DNA of 64,000 nt from positions 1 through 64,000 of the forward strand of contig JAWSUZ010000018.1 of the NCBI GenBank assembly GCA_033852165.1, in the 5' to 3' direction. Within the stretch, counting starts at the first letter, position 1. Each line of letters starts with the position of its first letter. The notes under the pieces were generated by a model that had not been told where the DNA came from, searched no databases, and worked only from the letters and a program-made list of their open reading frames with translations. The DNA comes from Agarilytica sp033852165 (GTDB taxonomy: Bacteria; Pseudomonadota; Gammaproteobacteria; Pseudomonadales; Cellvibrionaceae). Below are positions 1 through 7,880 of this stretch, piece after piece. The position numbers and the translations under genes are program-made.

Positions 1-328
1 CCGGAGGTAAGTTAACTTTATCCTTTTCGAAAGAACATTTTTCCTTTGCTGAGGTTGTTGAAGTTTTGTACATGTATTTTAACAAGCTGATTCTTTCTTT
101 GTTTTGATTTTGTAAATTAGTTAATTCGATTTGATGTCTTTTATCAAGTCGTTCTATATTCCAAGTATAGAAAAGCCAGGCCGCAGAAATAATTGCCATT
201 AAAACGATTCCTAGCGCCGCGAGCGGGATTTTTCCAACCGGTAATTCCCACTTACTACTGTTTTCTAGATTAAGAATTCTCTGATCTAAGGAGCCTAAAG
301 TTTCCTCTTTTCTTACTTGACCATTCAT
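1..328 (-). CDS. Partial gene for a single-pass membrane protein with a coiled-coil tail
   Basis: An open frame on the minus strand starts with ATG at 328 and runs off the left edge, so at least 109 residues are visible and the C-terminus is missing. The N-terminal ~40 residues are polar, followed by one hydrophobic segment (roughly residues 38-58, containing LAALGIVLMAIISAAW) and then a charged, Gln/Lys/Glu-rich stretch that looks helical or coiled-coil. The start codon overlaps the stop of the upstream gene (ATGA arrangement), which indicates translational coupling with the 128-residue protein. I do not recognise the family. The topology suggests a small inner-membrane protein with a soluble tail. 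Confidence 0.55.
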   Translation of the reverse strand, partial: MNGQVRKEETLGSLDQRILNLENSSKWELPVGKIPLAALGIVLMAIISAAWLFYTWNIERLDKRHQIELTNLQNQNKERISLLKYMYKTSTTSAKEKCSFEKDKVNLPP

Positions 329-711
329 TTAATCTCTCCACGCGGAGAGATTACACGCCAAGCATCTGCCTCGGCAGCTTTATTGCTCCAGCTACCATGC
401 TCATTATCACCCTTGATTATTACTATCCGGTTTCCGGCCATATAAACATTTGTACCAGAAAAGGTAACTCCTGCTATATTTCCACCAATCAACCTTTGTT
501 CAATTGTTTCTAGGGTTTTACTGACTGTAGGGGCTGTATTTTCGAAAGAAATTTCAGGCTTACTGTTTCTATTTATTTCAAACTCCAATACAGCGCCCTT
601 GCCATTCGCAGGATGAATGCGCGAAGATATTACATAGCCGCTCTTTATATTGGACTTAAGAGAAGAAATAAAAGAATTTGCGTATTTTTTTAATTGCTTT
701 TGATTGTTCAT
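325..711 (-). CDS. Hypothetical protein, 128 aa
   Basis: Small soluble protein with no signal peptide or membrane segment. The N-terminal ~30 residues are Lys/Ser rich, and the middle alternates beta-strand-like runs (GAVLEFEINR, AGVTFSGTNVYMAGNRIVII). I do not recognise a family. Its TGA overlaps the ATG of the next gene (membrane protein at the left edge), so the two are probably one operon and may act together. It lies in an accessory region with duplicated terminators and toxin-like fragments, where fast-evolving orphan genes are common. Confidence 0.5.
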   Translation of the reverse strand: MNNQKQLKKYANSFISSLKSNIKSGYVISSRIHPANGKGAVLEFEINRNSKPEISFENTAPTVSKTLETIEQRLIGGNIAGVTFSGTNVYMAGNRIVIIKGDNEHGSWSNKAAEADAWRVISPRGEIK

Positions 712-821
712 TATTATCTCTGAAAGGTAGTGCTCTATGAGCGCCTTGAAAACATAATATTGCTAATATCCTGCATGCTCGATTTGCTGCGGGGCGGGAA
801 TGATATCCTTTTTTCCGATTA

Positions 822-909
822 CTCTTGTGTAGAGGCGCGCCACGCAGAGAAATAGCGGGTACAAAAAAGCCGACTGCACGAGTCGGCTTATGATGGCTAA
901 TGCGCATGC
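822..909. repeat. Direct repeat copy 1 (about 88 bp, contains a terminator)
   Basis: This block is nearly identical to 1855-1944. Both begin CTCTTGTGTAG, share GAGAAATAGCGGG and the AAAAAAGCCGACT hairpin, and end in TAATGCGYATGC. The two copies lie in the same orientation on either side of the gene at 923-1801. The hairpin part doubles as a minus-strand terminator. The similarity runs beyond the hairpin on both sides, so this is a duplicated segment and not just two similar terminators. Confidence 0.8.
863..889 (-). terminator. Rho-independent terminator downstream of the 923-1801 gene
   Basis: On the minus strand, a perfect 9-bp stem (AAGCCGACT / AGTCGGCTT, 5-nt loop) is followed directly by a run of six T. 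It sits about 35 bp past the stop codon of the minus-strand gene at 923-1801. Confidence 0.8.
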
Positions 910-922
910 TGGGTTGTAGTGA

Positions 923-1801
923 TCATTCTGAATCAGCAGGATCGAGCTGTCCTGTGCGTGAGGTCAGACTTTCAAATACACCATGAAAATCACTTAGAAG
1001 TGTATCGTGGTCAGAATAAAGGCTGGGAAGGCTTTTATCTAGTAGAACTTGATCTAGGATCTTAGCTCTAAACGCGGCGCATTTTTTTTTGTTCCCCTGC
1101 AAGGGTTCTTGCGGAGAATATGACTCTAATATCTTACTAATTATGAGTTTTAATGAATGAATAGCTTCCCAATTGTACGCGAGCGTCCTTTTTTCGCTTA
1201 CCCTCACGTGCGTCTTGATCGATGATGAAGAAATTATTGCTTTCTTAAGCTCTTTGAGTTCTTCGATAATGAAGTCCTCTTTCGACAGCACTTTAGTGTC
1301 AATCGTTGCCACAGTGAACGTGCCAAAATGCTTTAAAAAAGTCGTGTAATTTGGATCGTTTTTAGATTTTTCCAAAGTAGCTTGAATTTTTGCTGTTAAC
1401 GCCGCTTTAAATTCAACGATTTTTGGGAACCGTAAATCTCTAGGATACTCTAGATGCTCAATTGGGGATGTGTCGAACGAGTACGAAGTTTCGTCATCCT
1501 TGATAATAATGGTCGGCTTATCAAATGCTAGTCGCATCCCCAGTTCAAACATAACGTTAGGGTTTTTGCAGCTAACATCACAAACCACTATCGGGTTTTC
1601 GTATAGATTTTGAATGATTCGTTTCTGGATAATGCCAGCATCATCTGCATGGCTCACCAGATTGGCTTGAAGTCCAGCCCCCTCTACCGCATCAGTAAGT
1701 ATCCCTTTAACCTCTTCCCAGTGCTGCATGCTGCATCCGTCAATTGGTGAAATTGGCATCACCAACCCGCAGCAAAGGGCTTCTTCTTTCTTCTCACTCA
1801 T
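923..1801 (-). CDS. Protein with N-terminal TIR/nucleoside 2-deoxyribosyltransferase-like domain
   Basis: A 292-residue soluble protein. The first ~130 residues look like a Rossmann-type domain of the TIR/nucleoside 2-deoxyribosyltransferase-like group. They hold an opening strand (GLVMPISPIDGC), then a segment reading VVCDVSCKNPNVMFELGMRL and KPTIIIKDD. The D-x-S-x-x-NPNV-x-x-ELG pattern is typical of this superfamily, where the Glu is the catalytic or base-contacting residue. The rest (~150-292) is mostly helical and unrecognised. Such domains cleave nucleotides or NAD in several defence effectors, but they also occur in metabolic enzymes. No defence sensor gene is adjacent. The gene is isolated between two near-identical 90-bp repeats and has its own terminator, so it looks like a recently acquired unit. 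Family level is moderately sure; function is not. Confidence 0.5.
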   Translation of the reverse strand: MSEKKEEALCCGLVMPISPIDGCSMQHWEEVKGILTDAVEGAGLQANLVSHADDAGIIQKRIIQNLYENPIVVCDVSCKNPNVMFELGMRLAFDKPTIIIKDDETSYSFDTSPIEHLEYPRDLRFPKIVEFKAALTAKIQATLEKSKNDPNYTTFLKHFGTFTVATIDTKVLSKEDFIIEELKELKKAIISSSSIKTHVRVSEKRTLAYNWEAIHSLKLIISKILESYSPQEPLQGNKKKCAAFRAKILDQVLLDKSLPSLYSDHDTLLSDFHGVFESLTSRTGQLDPADSE

Positions 1802-1854
1802 CGCAAAAATCCTTAAGGCGTATTATATCTGAATGATACACTTTTGCTTGCCGG

Positions 1855-1944
1855 CTCTTGTGTAGCGGCGCGCCAGTGCAGAGAAATAGCGGGCACAAAA
1901 AAGCCGACTGCAATGAGTCGGCCTGTAGTGGTTAATGCGTATGC
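1855..1944. repeat. Direct repeat copy 2 (about 90 bp, contains a terminator)
   Basis: Second copy of the block at 822-909, differing by a few substitutions and one or two single-base indels. With copy 1 it brackets the TIR/deoxyribosyltransferase-like gene, and the two copies start 1,033 bp apart. Confidence 0.8.
1895..1922 (-). terminator. Rho-independent terminator downstream of the 2002-2265 gene
   Basis: Minus-strand hairpin GCCGACT / AGTCGGC (7-bp stem, 6-nt loop) followed by a T run. It lies about 80 bp past the stop of the 87-residue minus-strand gene and inside repeat copy 2. Confidence 0.7.
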
Positions 1945-2001
1945 AAGTCCGATGCAGGAGGAAGAAAGGTTAGAGACCCCCGGATACTTGATTAGGTTTT
2001 C

Positions 2002-2265
2002 TTACCATTTGGAATCGCTTTTTCTCATATCGAGCAAATCGAAAAACACTTCTTTTGCCAGCCAACTTTTTTCTGGGTCGATAATGCCTTGAATATAGGC
2101 GTTAACTAGTAAATTGTTTTTGCTGTCTTTCAGTATATGTAGCAACAGCTCGATTTCATATTGTGAAAACTCTTCCACAGAGGAAATCGATTCTCGCTTA
2201 GTGAGGACTTCGCCTCCTTCAATAGCTAACAGTGCCTGATGTATTTCCTTTTTAAGACTATTCAT
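2002..2265 (-). CDS. Small hypothetical protein, 87 aa
   Basis: Short, charged, mostly helical protein starting MNSLKKEIHQALL. It has no signal peptide, membrane span or cysteine. A terminator follows it, which supports real transcription of this strand. The ribosome binding site is weak. I do not recognise a family. By size and charge it could be an immunity protein or an orphan regulator, but nothing in the sequence proves either. Confidence 0.45.
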   Translation of the reverse strand: MNSLKKEIHQALLAIEGGEVLTKRESISSVEEFSQYEIELLLHILKDSKNNLLVNAYIQGIIDPEKSWLAKEVFFDLLDMRKSDSKW

Positions 2266-2538
2266 ATTGTTGGATATGGCTCACGAAAATTTGCATTCAG
2301 CTGCGAATTTAACATTTTATAGCGATCATGCCAAATGCCACCCACCGCTTCGGGGTATCACCCACCGGGATCGAATGCCTAATCACAACACTAAAGGTCT
2401 GGGAATGAAAAACCGCAACGAACCGCAACGAGCAACCGGTTTTTGGTGGTGAAAATAAGGCTTTAAGCGTCAATTTACGGTAAAAAATCACTGTATAAGC
2501 ACTGTATAAACCGCAATAAATGCGCTTTTACACCACTG

Positions 2539-2676
2539 GGGGTGTAGTGGTCGGAGCGGCCGGACGTTGTTCTTAGAGCCGGTTCATAAAAATGCAGGGC
2601 AGCATTTTTACACAGCGTAGCTGCCCGTAGGGCGAGCCACAAGGATGTGGCGAGTGAAATCCGGCCACCACAACCA
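2539..2676. repeat. Imperfect palindromic repeat element (about 138 bp)
   Basis: The left end (GTGTAGTGGTCGGA) and the reverse complement of the right end (GTTGTGGTGGCCGGA) match imperfectly, so the whole block can fold. Inside is a 34-bp word (2634-2667) repeated at 3535-3568, built around CCACA-N4-TGTGG. I cannot name the element. It could be a small non-autonomous mobile or structural repeat. Confidence 0.5.
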
Positions 2677-2679
2677 GAC

Positions 2680-2712
2680 AAAAAGAAACCGCCTTTAATC
2701 GCGCGGTTTTTT
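2680..2712 (-). terminator. Terminator after the 2735-3595 gene group
   Basis: Inverted repeat AAACCGC / GCGGTTT with a 10-nt spacer. On the minus strand it is followed by CTTTTTG, and on the plus strand by a T run, so it may work both ways. It lies 23 bp past the stop of the minus-strand gene at 2735-2977. Confidence 0.7.
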
Positions 2713-2734
2713 TGGTCTATTCGGGATGGCTGAA

Positions 2735-2977
2735 TTAGGGGGAGGTAATGTTAGATTTACGTAGCTTTTTATAAACAGCTAATCCCAGTACAGCACCAAT
2801 AACGAAATAAGTTGGAACTTCAACATAGAAGAACAAATCCATAAGCGTATCTTCTGTATCTGGCCCTCGTTCAGCGCCTGTAATAAAAATGTATAGGTCA
2901 TTGGTCTGAGGCGTAAGGATAAACGCCAAAACTATGGCAGAAACAATCCCGGCTATAAGCGCAATTACTCTACGCAT
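2735..2977 (-). CDS. Small two-span membrane protein, 80 aa
   Basis: Two hydrophobic helices (about residues 3-21, VIALIAGIVSAIVLAFIL; and 53-68, TYFVIGAVLGLAVYKKL) flank an acidic loop with GPDTEDTLMD. The positive C-terminus suggests both ends face the cytoplasm. The start overlaps the end of the upstream lipoprotein gene by 13 bp, so the two are likely co-translated. It is unrecognised at family level. The position behind a lipoprotein and an amidase fragment is compatible with an immunity or accessory function, but that is inference only. Confidence 0.55.
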   Translation of the reverse strand: MRRVIALIAGIVSAIVLAFILTPQTNDLYIFITGAERGPDTEDTLMDLFFYVEVPTYFVIGAVLGLAVYKKLRKSNITSP

Positions 2978-3348
2978 TTATACTGAGTATCTGTGTGAGA
3001 TGTTTTAAGGCAATTTACAATATCGATAAGCTCGGATGCGCTTTTGCCATGAATAGCATCGAAACCAAAAGTAGCCTCGGTCCCATACCAGGCAAGGGAG
3101 TTGCTGAATATATCTCTATTATCATCACTTAATTCTGAGTTAATCTCATCAATGTTTGTGAGAGTGGAGGCCGGGTCATAATTGATTGTAATGCCGCCTT
3201 GAGGAATATTATTTGTAACTGGATTATAAGATGGGCGCTCTTTTCCTGAACACGCAAAAAGCGTCCCGATTGCAGCACACAGGAAAAAGGCTTTTAGGGG
3301 CATTATTTTAGTCTGCAAGTGGCCAAAACCAGATGTCAGCTTTTGCAT
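2965..3348 (-). CDS. Putative lipoprotein (DUF6694-like)
   Basis: I chose the ATG at 3348 because a strong Shine-Dalgarno (GAGGAGGT) lies just upstream; a later ATG at 3303 has none. The product is about 127 residues: a hydrophobic signal, then a lipobox (LFAC, Cys about residue 33) and a small acidic periplasmic domain with NRDIFSNSLAWYG and the C-terminal pattern GKSASELIDIVN. This last part resembles small DUF6694-type lipoproteins. The start lies inside the 3' end of the amidase fragment gene, so the pair would be translationally coupled. Such coupling is common for a toxin and its immunity protein, but I cannot show that this protein neutralises the amidase. Confidence 0.6.
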   Translation of the reverse strand: MQKLTSGFGHLQTKIMPLKAFFLCAAIGTLFACSGKERPSYNPVTNNIPQGGITINYDPASTLTNIDEINSELSDDNRDIFSNSLAWYGTEATFGFDAIHGKSASELIDIVNCLKTSHTDTQYKCVE

Positions 3349-3595
3349 AATGTTTACCTCCTCGGAAAGCAAACTCAATCCAAGTTTTATATTTAGTCAG
3401 TCTTGATTCATTCCATAGGTCAATGTGTTCTCCTTGATCGCCAGTGCCGTAATGATCTTTGAAAAAGATGATTCCTTTTCGTCCTGATATTTTATTGAAG
3501 CCGTCGGCTCCTTTAAAAAGAATGGGGCCAGGGAGAGCCACAAGAATGTGGCGAATGAAGTCCGACCAGAATCTGTCAGGTGAGTACGACATCAT
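3308..3595 (-). pseudogene. Tae4-like type VI amidase effector, N-terminally truncated
   Basis: The C-terminal ~60 residues carry GIIFFKDHYG, HIDLWN and the terminal WFWPL pattern typical of Tae4-family peptidoglycan amidases (Cys-His enzymes, usually ~160 residues). The His-x-Asp part of the active site is present. The N-terminal half with the catalytic Cys is absent. In its place the first ~24 residues are translated from a 34-bp repeat also found at 2634-2667. The frame therefore looks like a broken effector whose 5' end was replaced by recombination immediately after the stop of the patatin gene (8 bp away). It is probably inactive as a hydrolase; the reading frame itself is intact. Confidence 0.6.
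3535..3568. repeat. 34-bp repeat copy, matching 2634-2667
   Basis: This word matches 2634-2667 except at a few purine transitions. Both contain CCACA-N4-TGTGGCG, and the same palindrome core occurs again at 9877-9890. The copy sits at the junction where the Tae4-like frame loses its homology. Confidence 0.65.
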
Positions 3596-3603
3596 TTGAG
3601 CCC

Positions 3604-5088
3604 CTAATCACTCCCCAAAACCTCCTCACTCACCAAAACAATCTGCTTCTGGCGAGTCAACAACCGACGCGCAAACTTCCATTTCAAACCTAGAGACTGC
3701 CACAAATTCGAAGCTTCTTTAACTTGTATGCCTGCGTAAACTTTTAAAAACTGAAACAGGGATAACTTAACATCCGCCGTGTCATAACAGATATTAGAAT
3801 TCTCTCGATAGATTTCAATTTGAATATTCGTGCGAGCACCAAAAAACATTTGCCAAAAGGCTACCGGTCGAATTTTTCCCACGATTCGATAATCAATATT
3901 ATTGATTATTGAATGAGTTTCAAAAATAGGGCCTTCCACTTCATTGGACGAAAGCAATAGAGAACCACTTACGGCGGATTGGTTTTCACATATGCCTTCC
4001 AAGCTCATATTCGAAAATACGGTTAGCGCTTGGTTGTAATCGGTAAATGTTTCCGCATCCACATGGTAAGCCTCAGCACGAAGGTGAAGTGCGACTTCCA
4101 GTTTTTCATTCTGAAATTTCGCTGTGAGTGTTTGCCGAGCGATTAATGTTGTTCCGGCTTCCTTCATGGTAGTAGCTCGCCAGTCTAGTTCAACGCCGTC
4201 TTCGCTGTGTGAGGCCAGATAGGCTTTAGTGTGCTGATACCCCATGTCGACCAATTCTTGCCCGCTGATGCGGCCGAGGTAAAGGTCTGGATCGAGGGGG
4301 ATGGGGTAGGGGGGCTTCACGACGTGCAATTTAATGGGATTCTTTTGCCCGTAGGGCGAGTCGCCATTTTTAATGCGTTCGTTAATTTCTAAAATACGAT
4401 CATATTCTTCGAGTAAAGCACCGTTGGCGCTGAGTTCGATCATGTGCACGTATTGTAGAAAAGAGTTCTCTTTGAAGTCATGGCTATTGCCAATACACCA
4501 CACAAGCCAGAGTTCTTCTGCACCGCGTTTAACCGCTTCCATTAAATTCGCGTCTTTAATCCATACGCTATCGGTATACATGTCTCCATCTATTTCAATG
4601 GCGGGCATAAATATAGGTAAGGAGATTCCCGCAATAAGGTGGGGGAGGGTCACTTCGGTATTGGGTATGGCGAAGTTTTGTTTGGTGGAGTGATTGCAAA
4701 CGTTGAACGTGGCTTCGGTTGTTTGCTTTTGTTTTATCTTCTCGAGATCAATTCCCAGGTGAGGGAAAACTTTGCTAATAATGCCGTCAGCATCGCCCAT
4801 GGCTTTGAGTTTATGGGGCTTAAAGTAGTTGGCTAACGGGAGTAGTGATACAAAGCCGCTAATATCGAGACTGCTCCAGCGACGGCACATTTCTGTCGGA
4901 GTGATACCGGAAAAGAGCATGGCTGTGTTCATGGTGCCGCCGGAGGTGCCATCGACATGGGAAAAGTTCAAGGACTCTTCTTCTAATGCTCGCAAAACGC
5001 CAGCTTGATAGGCGACACGCATGCCGCCGCCAGCGAGGATGAGAGAGCGATTTGGCTCCGTGTTATCAAGCGGCTGATTGATTAGCAT
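3604..5088 (-). CDS. Patatin-like phospholipase family protein
   Basis: A 494-residue protein. The patatin signature is at the N-terminus: oxyanion loop GGGMR at about residue 21 and nucleophile elbow GTSGG at about residue 48. The partner Asp of the Ser-Asp dyad is probably the one in YTDSVW near residue 173; the usual DGG reads DSV here, which is slightly atypical. There is no signal peptide. After the lipase core (~300 residues) comes a ~190-residue C-terminal domain that is beta-rich and unrecognised. Patatins cleave acyl groups from phospholipids or neutral lipids. The gene overlaps the upstream membrane-protein gene by 23 bp and ends a five-gene minus-strand group with a GMC flavoprotein, suggesting a lipid or sterol-ester role. 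Confidence 0.8.
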   Translation of the reverse strand: MLINQPLDNTEPNRSLILAGGGMRVAYQAGVLRALEEESLNFSHVDGTSGGTMNTAMLFSGITPTEMCRRWSSLDISGFVSLLPLANYFKPHKLKAMGDADGIISKVFPHLGIDLEKIKQKQTTEATFNVCNHSTKQNFAIPNTEVTLPHLIAGISLPIFMPAIEIDGDMYTDSVWIKDANLMEAVKRGAEELWLVWCIGNSHDFKENSFLQYVHMIELSANGALLEEYDRILEINERIKNGDSPYGQKNPIKLHVVKPPYPIPLDPDLYLGRISGQELVDMGYQHTKAYLASHSEDGVELDWRATTMKEAGTTLIARQTLTAKFQNEKLEVALHLRAEAYHVDAETFTDYNQALTVFSNMSLEGICENQSAVSGSLLLSSNEVEGPIFETHSIINNIDYRIVGKIRPVAFWQMFFGARTNIQIEIYRENSNICYDTADVKLSLFQFLKVYAGIQVKEASNLWQSLGLKWKFARRLLTRQKQIVLVSEEVLGSD

Positions 5089-5488
5089 GCTGGAACCCCA
5101 TTGCGATGTTATCTTTGATACTTAGCCAGAAGGCAAACATGACAAAAAAGGACAGTAAGTCGAAGCCTGCAACGGCTAGGGCCAGAAAAGAGAAAAGACC
5201 TTTGCTATATCCGACACCCACGGCAATGGCCGCTCCTAACTTTTGTATTGTGCACCATAGAACAGCTGTCGGCGCTTGTGTTTCTGTGCTTAAGGCGTGT
5301 ACCAATAATCCGCCGAATAACACCATGAACATACCGATAATGGCGAAGGAGTGATTGCCGCCGGGTGATTGGTCTCCACCAATAATACTGAGAACAAGAT
5401 CGGGTTTTACCATCTGGCTAAAACCACTCACGATAGTAATAACACCGATAAAAAAAACGATTTTTAATAAGATCTGGTTCTTATTCAT
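5066..5488 (-). CDS. Four-span membrane protein, 140 aa
   Basis: Hydrophobic throughout, with about four predicted helices (residues ~8-26, 45-65, 75-95, 100-125). A Shine-Dalgarno GGGGACA lies upstream. I do not recognise the family with confidence; it resembles small DUF4345-type integral membrane proteins in size and topology. It lies between another small membrane protein and the patatin gene and overlaps the latter, so all three are probably co-transcribed. The function is unknown and may be membrane lipid handling. Confidence 0.6.
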   Translation of the reverse strand: MNKNQILLKIVFFIGVITIVSGFSQMVKPDLVLSIIGGDQSPGGNHSFAIIGMFMVLFGGLLVHALSTETQAPTAVLWCTIQKLGAAIAVGVGYSKGLFSFLALAVAGFDLLSFFVMFAFWLSIKDNIAMGFQHANQSAA

Positions 5489-5532
5489 AATAATGTCCCC
5501 AATGTTTTCTGTGTGGAAGTTAGTTGTGGTCT

Positions 5533-6033
5533 TTAAGAGTCTGATTTTTTACAAAGCAGACCGGCCTTAGAGGTGTAATAAAAAAGAATAATAAGCCACA
5601 TGGTGGTCATGATTACGCCTCTTAAATCGTTGTAGCACATCCAGTCACTCAACTGATTGCTCAATGAATCCGTTTGTAAGGTGCCAGCAGCAATACTTTC
5701 TGCAATGCTTTCGTTAACCGGGCGAATTAAAAAATACCCCACGAGCATCATCACCAGTAAGCATCCGTAAGCGAGGAGTGCAGTCCAGCGTTGTTTCGTT
5801 TTCCATTCTGTGTAAACCATAATGAGGCCGGTTAACAGCATCCCTGGAACGACGATGGTAAAGAAATCCGTAGCGGCATTTACGGGCACCAAAAAATGCG
5901 CTTCTACGCTTTCGGTATTGATACTTGTCCAGCTGGGATAAAAAACAAAATGCAGAGACCAAAGCAAGCCAACGTATATGGATGTTCCCCAAAAATAATA
6001 TCCGTGACTAAGTGCGATTAGCTTGCTTTTCAT
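5533..6033 (-). CDS. Four-span membrane protein, 166 aa (possibly DUF1772-like)
   Basis: Starts at ATG 6033 behind a good Shine-Dalgarno (AGAGGT). Four hydrophobic helices are visible, with a FYPSW motif after the first and NDLRG before the last. The layout is reminiscent of the DUF1772/anthrone-oxygenase-like membrane family, but the match is from memory and weak. The gene follows the GMC oxidoreductase and precedes the second small membrane protein in the same orientation. Confidence 0.5.
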   Translation of the reverse strand: MKSKLIALSHGYYFWGTSIYVGLLWSLHFVFYPSWTSINTESVEAHFLVPVNAATDFFTIVVPGMLLTGLIMVYTEWKTKQRWTALLAYGCLLVMMLVGYFLIRPVNESIAESIAAGTLQTDSLSNQLSDWMCYNDLRGVIMTTMWLIILFYYTSKAGLLCKKSDS

Positions 6034-6156
6034 ACTTTACCTCTTTAACTGGTCTTCTAATAGATTGTGCTTTTTGGGGCGTATTTAATGTTCGGCTGCC
6101 CTGATTAATCGTCTTAACCAATTGCATGAAGCAAATAGATAAGCCTATTAATACCG

Positions 6157-7830
6157 CTACGCTACCTGAGCTTCGCTTTCAGAAACTGAGCCTTTAGAGC
6201 GAGTATCAGTATCCTCGGTCGTAGCGACTGTCTCAGTTTGATTGATCATAATCCGTGCCGCTCGTTCTGATACAGCGGTAATTGTTCTCGATGGGTTTAA
6301 CCCGAGAGCTCGAGGAATAACCGAACCATCCATTACATACAGGCCGGGGTAGTTAAAGACTTCGCATTTATGGTCCACCACACCTTCGTGAATAGTGTTG
6401 GCCATAATGCAGCCGCCTAAGGGGTGGGGAGTCACGATATTTTTTAATACTGTCCAAGTCGGCGTAACAAAAGGCGTTGCGTTGGTCACTTCCGCGAGTT
6501 TGCGGTGCAAGCTTGCCATCGCGCTATAAACCTTTTCAGAAGGACGGTAGTCCCATGACATTTTCAATCGTCTTTTCCATGGCGCGTACCACGTTCTGCC
6601 CAGGTACATACGGCCCGAGGGGACATCTTGAGCCTGACCAAACCAAATCATCGTTGAGCTGAATGGGTTTCTGTTTCGAAGGTCTTTTACGAAGGCTTTT
6701 AAGAAAGGAAAGCGTCTAAAACCGAAAAACTTAACCAGAGGGTTTTTGAGCTTTTCTTCTAGGTAGTTACCCAATATGTCGGGTATGCCACCATCTTCAA
6801 TAAAGAGATTTTGGCCTTCGTATTTTCCGTCGAGTAAGTCAATTGAACTGGTGATGGTCGGCCCTTGGGTCGGAGATACTTCTCTGCCGTCGTGGTGAAT
6901 CGCTGGCGTCGCAAAATCACCATTTGCACACCAACCTAAGCCCAGTTTTCTACTGACCTTTGGGAGGCTCTTATACTCATCGCGGCTTCGGAGTAGTAAT
7001 TCGGTTGAGCCTAAAGACCCTGCTGCAAGAATCACTTTTTTAGCATGAAGAGTGCCGGGTATTTTTTTGCCGTCGTCGAGTTGTTCAAAGTGAACAATAT
7101 AGCCATCTGAGGACTGCTCTATATGGGAGACCACATGAAGAGGGCGGATCTCAGCACCGTGCGTTTCAGCCTGCGCAAGGTAGTTAAGGTCTAAGGTATT
7201 CTTGGCGCTTACTTGGCAACCGATATCGCAATTGCCGCAATGGACGCAGGTACCTTGTTCCTGCCCTTGGTCGTTGACCCAAGTTACGGACTTATTATCG
7301 TTAAACGGATCGTCTTGCTCGTAAGTCCATTCAGGATTAAAGGTTACGGCAAGTTCGAGTTTGTGGTGTCGGGTGCCGTACCCTAAGCTTTCAGCTCCGT
7401 CACGCATCACCCGAAAGCGTTCAGGCAATTGATTATCCGGAATGGTTTGTACGTTCAGCATTTTTCCTGCTACGTCGTAATAGGGCTTTAATGCGTCGTA
7501 GGTGATTTCAGTAGGCCAGCCTTGGTCAAAGATCTCGGGCTTCGCTTCGATAAAGACGTTTGCGTAAATTAATGAGCCTCCACCCACGCCTGCGCACTGA
7601 GCGACGGTCATATCACCGAATAAACGAATGTCGATCCAGCCGTTTTGTTTTTCCGGTTCGTCGACATCCCAGGTCCATTTATCGCCAATTTCTCTTGGGT
7701 AGTCTTTTGGGTCCCAGCGGTGGCCACGTTCTAAAATGAGAACTTTTTTCCCGGCTTCACTTAAGCGGCAAGCACTCGCTGCACCGCCAAAACCGCTACC
7801 GACAATAATTACATCATATTGTTCGTTCAT
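6157..7830 (-). CDS. GMC-family oxidoreductase, cholesterol-oxidase type
   Basis: A 557-residue flavoprotein. The N-terminal FAD Rossmann motif VGSGFGGAASA is at residues ~10-20, followed by ERGHRW. The signature GVGGGSLIYANV (about residue 80) is typical of the GMC group containing bacterial cholesterol oxidases. A cysteine cluster CVHCGNCDIGC (about residues 195-206) and the C-terminal HPLGGC plus DGSVIPRALG follow; the His of HPLGG is the usual catalytic base. There is no signal peptide. These enzymes oxidise sterols or other alcohols with O2 or another acceptor. A hydrolase fusion, a patatin and a metallophosphoesterase nearby support a role in sterol or lipid alcohol catabolism. The exact substrate is not proven. 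Confidence 0.82.
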   Translation of the reverse strand: MNEQYDVIIVGSGFGGAASACRLSEAGKKVLILERGHRWDPKDYPREIGDKWTWDVDEPEKQNGWIDIRLFGDMTVAQCAGVGGGSLIYANVFIEAKPEIFDQGWPTEITYDALKPYYDVAGKMLNVQTIPDNQLPERFRVMRDGAESLGYGTRHHKLELAVTFNPEWTYEQDDPFNDNKSVTWVNDQGQEQGTCVHCGNCDIGCQVSAKNTLDLNYLAQAETHGAEIRPLHVVSHIEQSSDGYIVHFEQLDDGKKIPGTLHAKKVILAAGSLGSTELLLRSRDEYKSLPKVSRKLGLGWCANGDFATPAIHHDGREVSPTQGPTITSSIDLLDGKYEGQNLFIEDGGIPDILGNYLEEKLKNPLVKFFGFRRFPFLKAFVKDLRNRNPFSSTMIWFGQAQDVPSGRMYLGRTWYAPWKRRLKMSWDYRPSEKVYSAMASLHRKLAEVTNATPFVTPTWTVLKNIVTPHPLGGCIMANTIHEGVVDHKCEVFNYPGLYVMDGSVIPRALGLNPSRTITAVSERAARIMINQTETVATTEDTDTRSKGSVSESEAQVA

Positions 7831-7880
7831 ACATGTATCCGTTTCGTTAGGATAATAGTTATGGCAAGTAAGAAAACTTT

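Larger units (their letters stand above)
2266..2734. other. Gene-poor stretch with repeats
   Basis: Short ORFs on both strands here overlap one another and look spurious. The stretch holds an imperfect palindromic element (2539-2676), the repeated CACCCACCG words at 2339-2370, a doubled AACCGCAACG near 2413-2432 and a terminator at 2680-2712. It looks like accumulated repeat debris rather than a coding gene. Confidence 0.6.

Noticed and set aside
2475..2681. 68-residue minus-strand frame
   Set aside because: It is translated from the palindromic repeat element; the composition is not protein-like.
1..3600. Integron-like gene cassette array
   Set aside because: Small same-strand genes with repeated spacers suggested it, but the spacers lack the GTTRRRY/RYYYAAC core sites and no integrase gene is visible.
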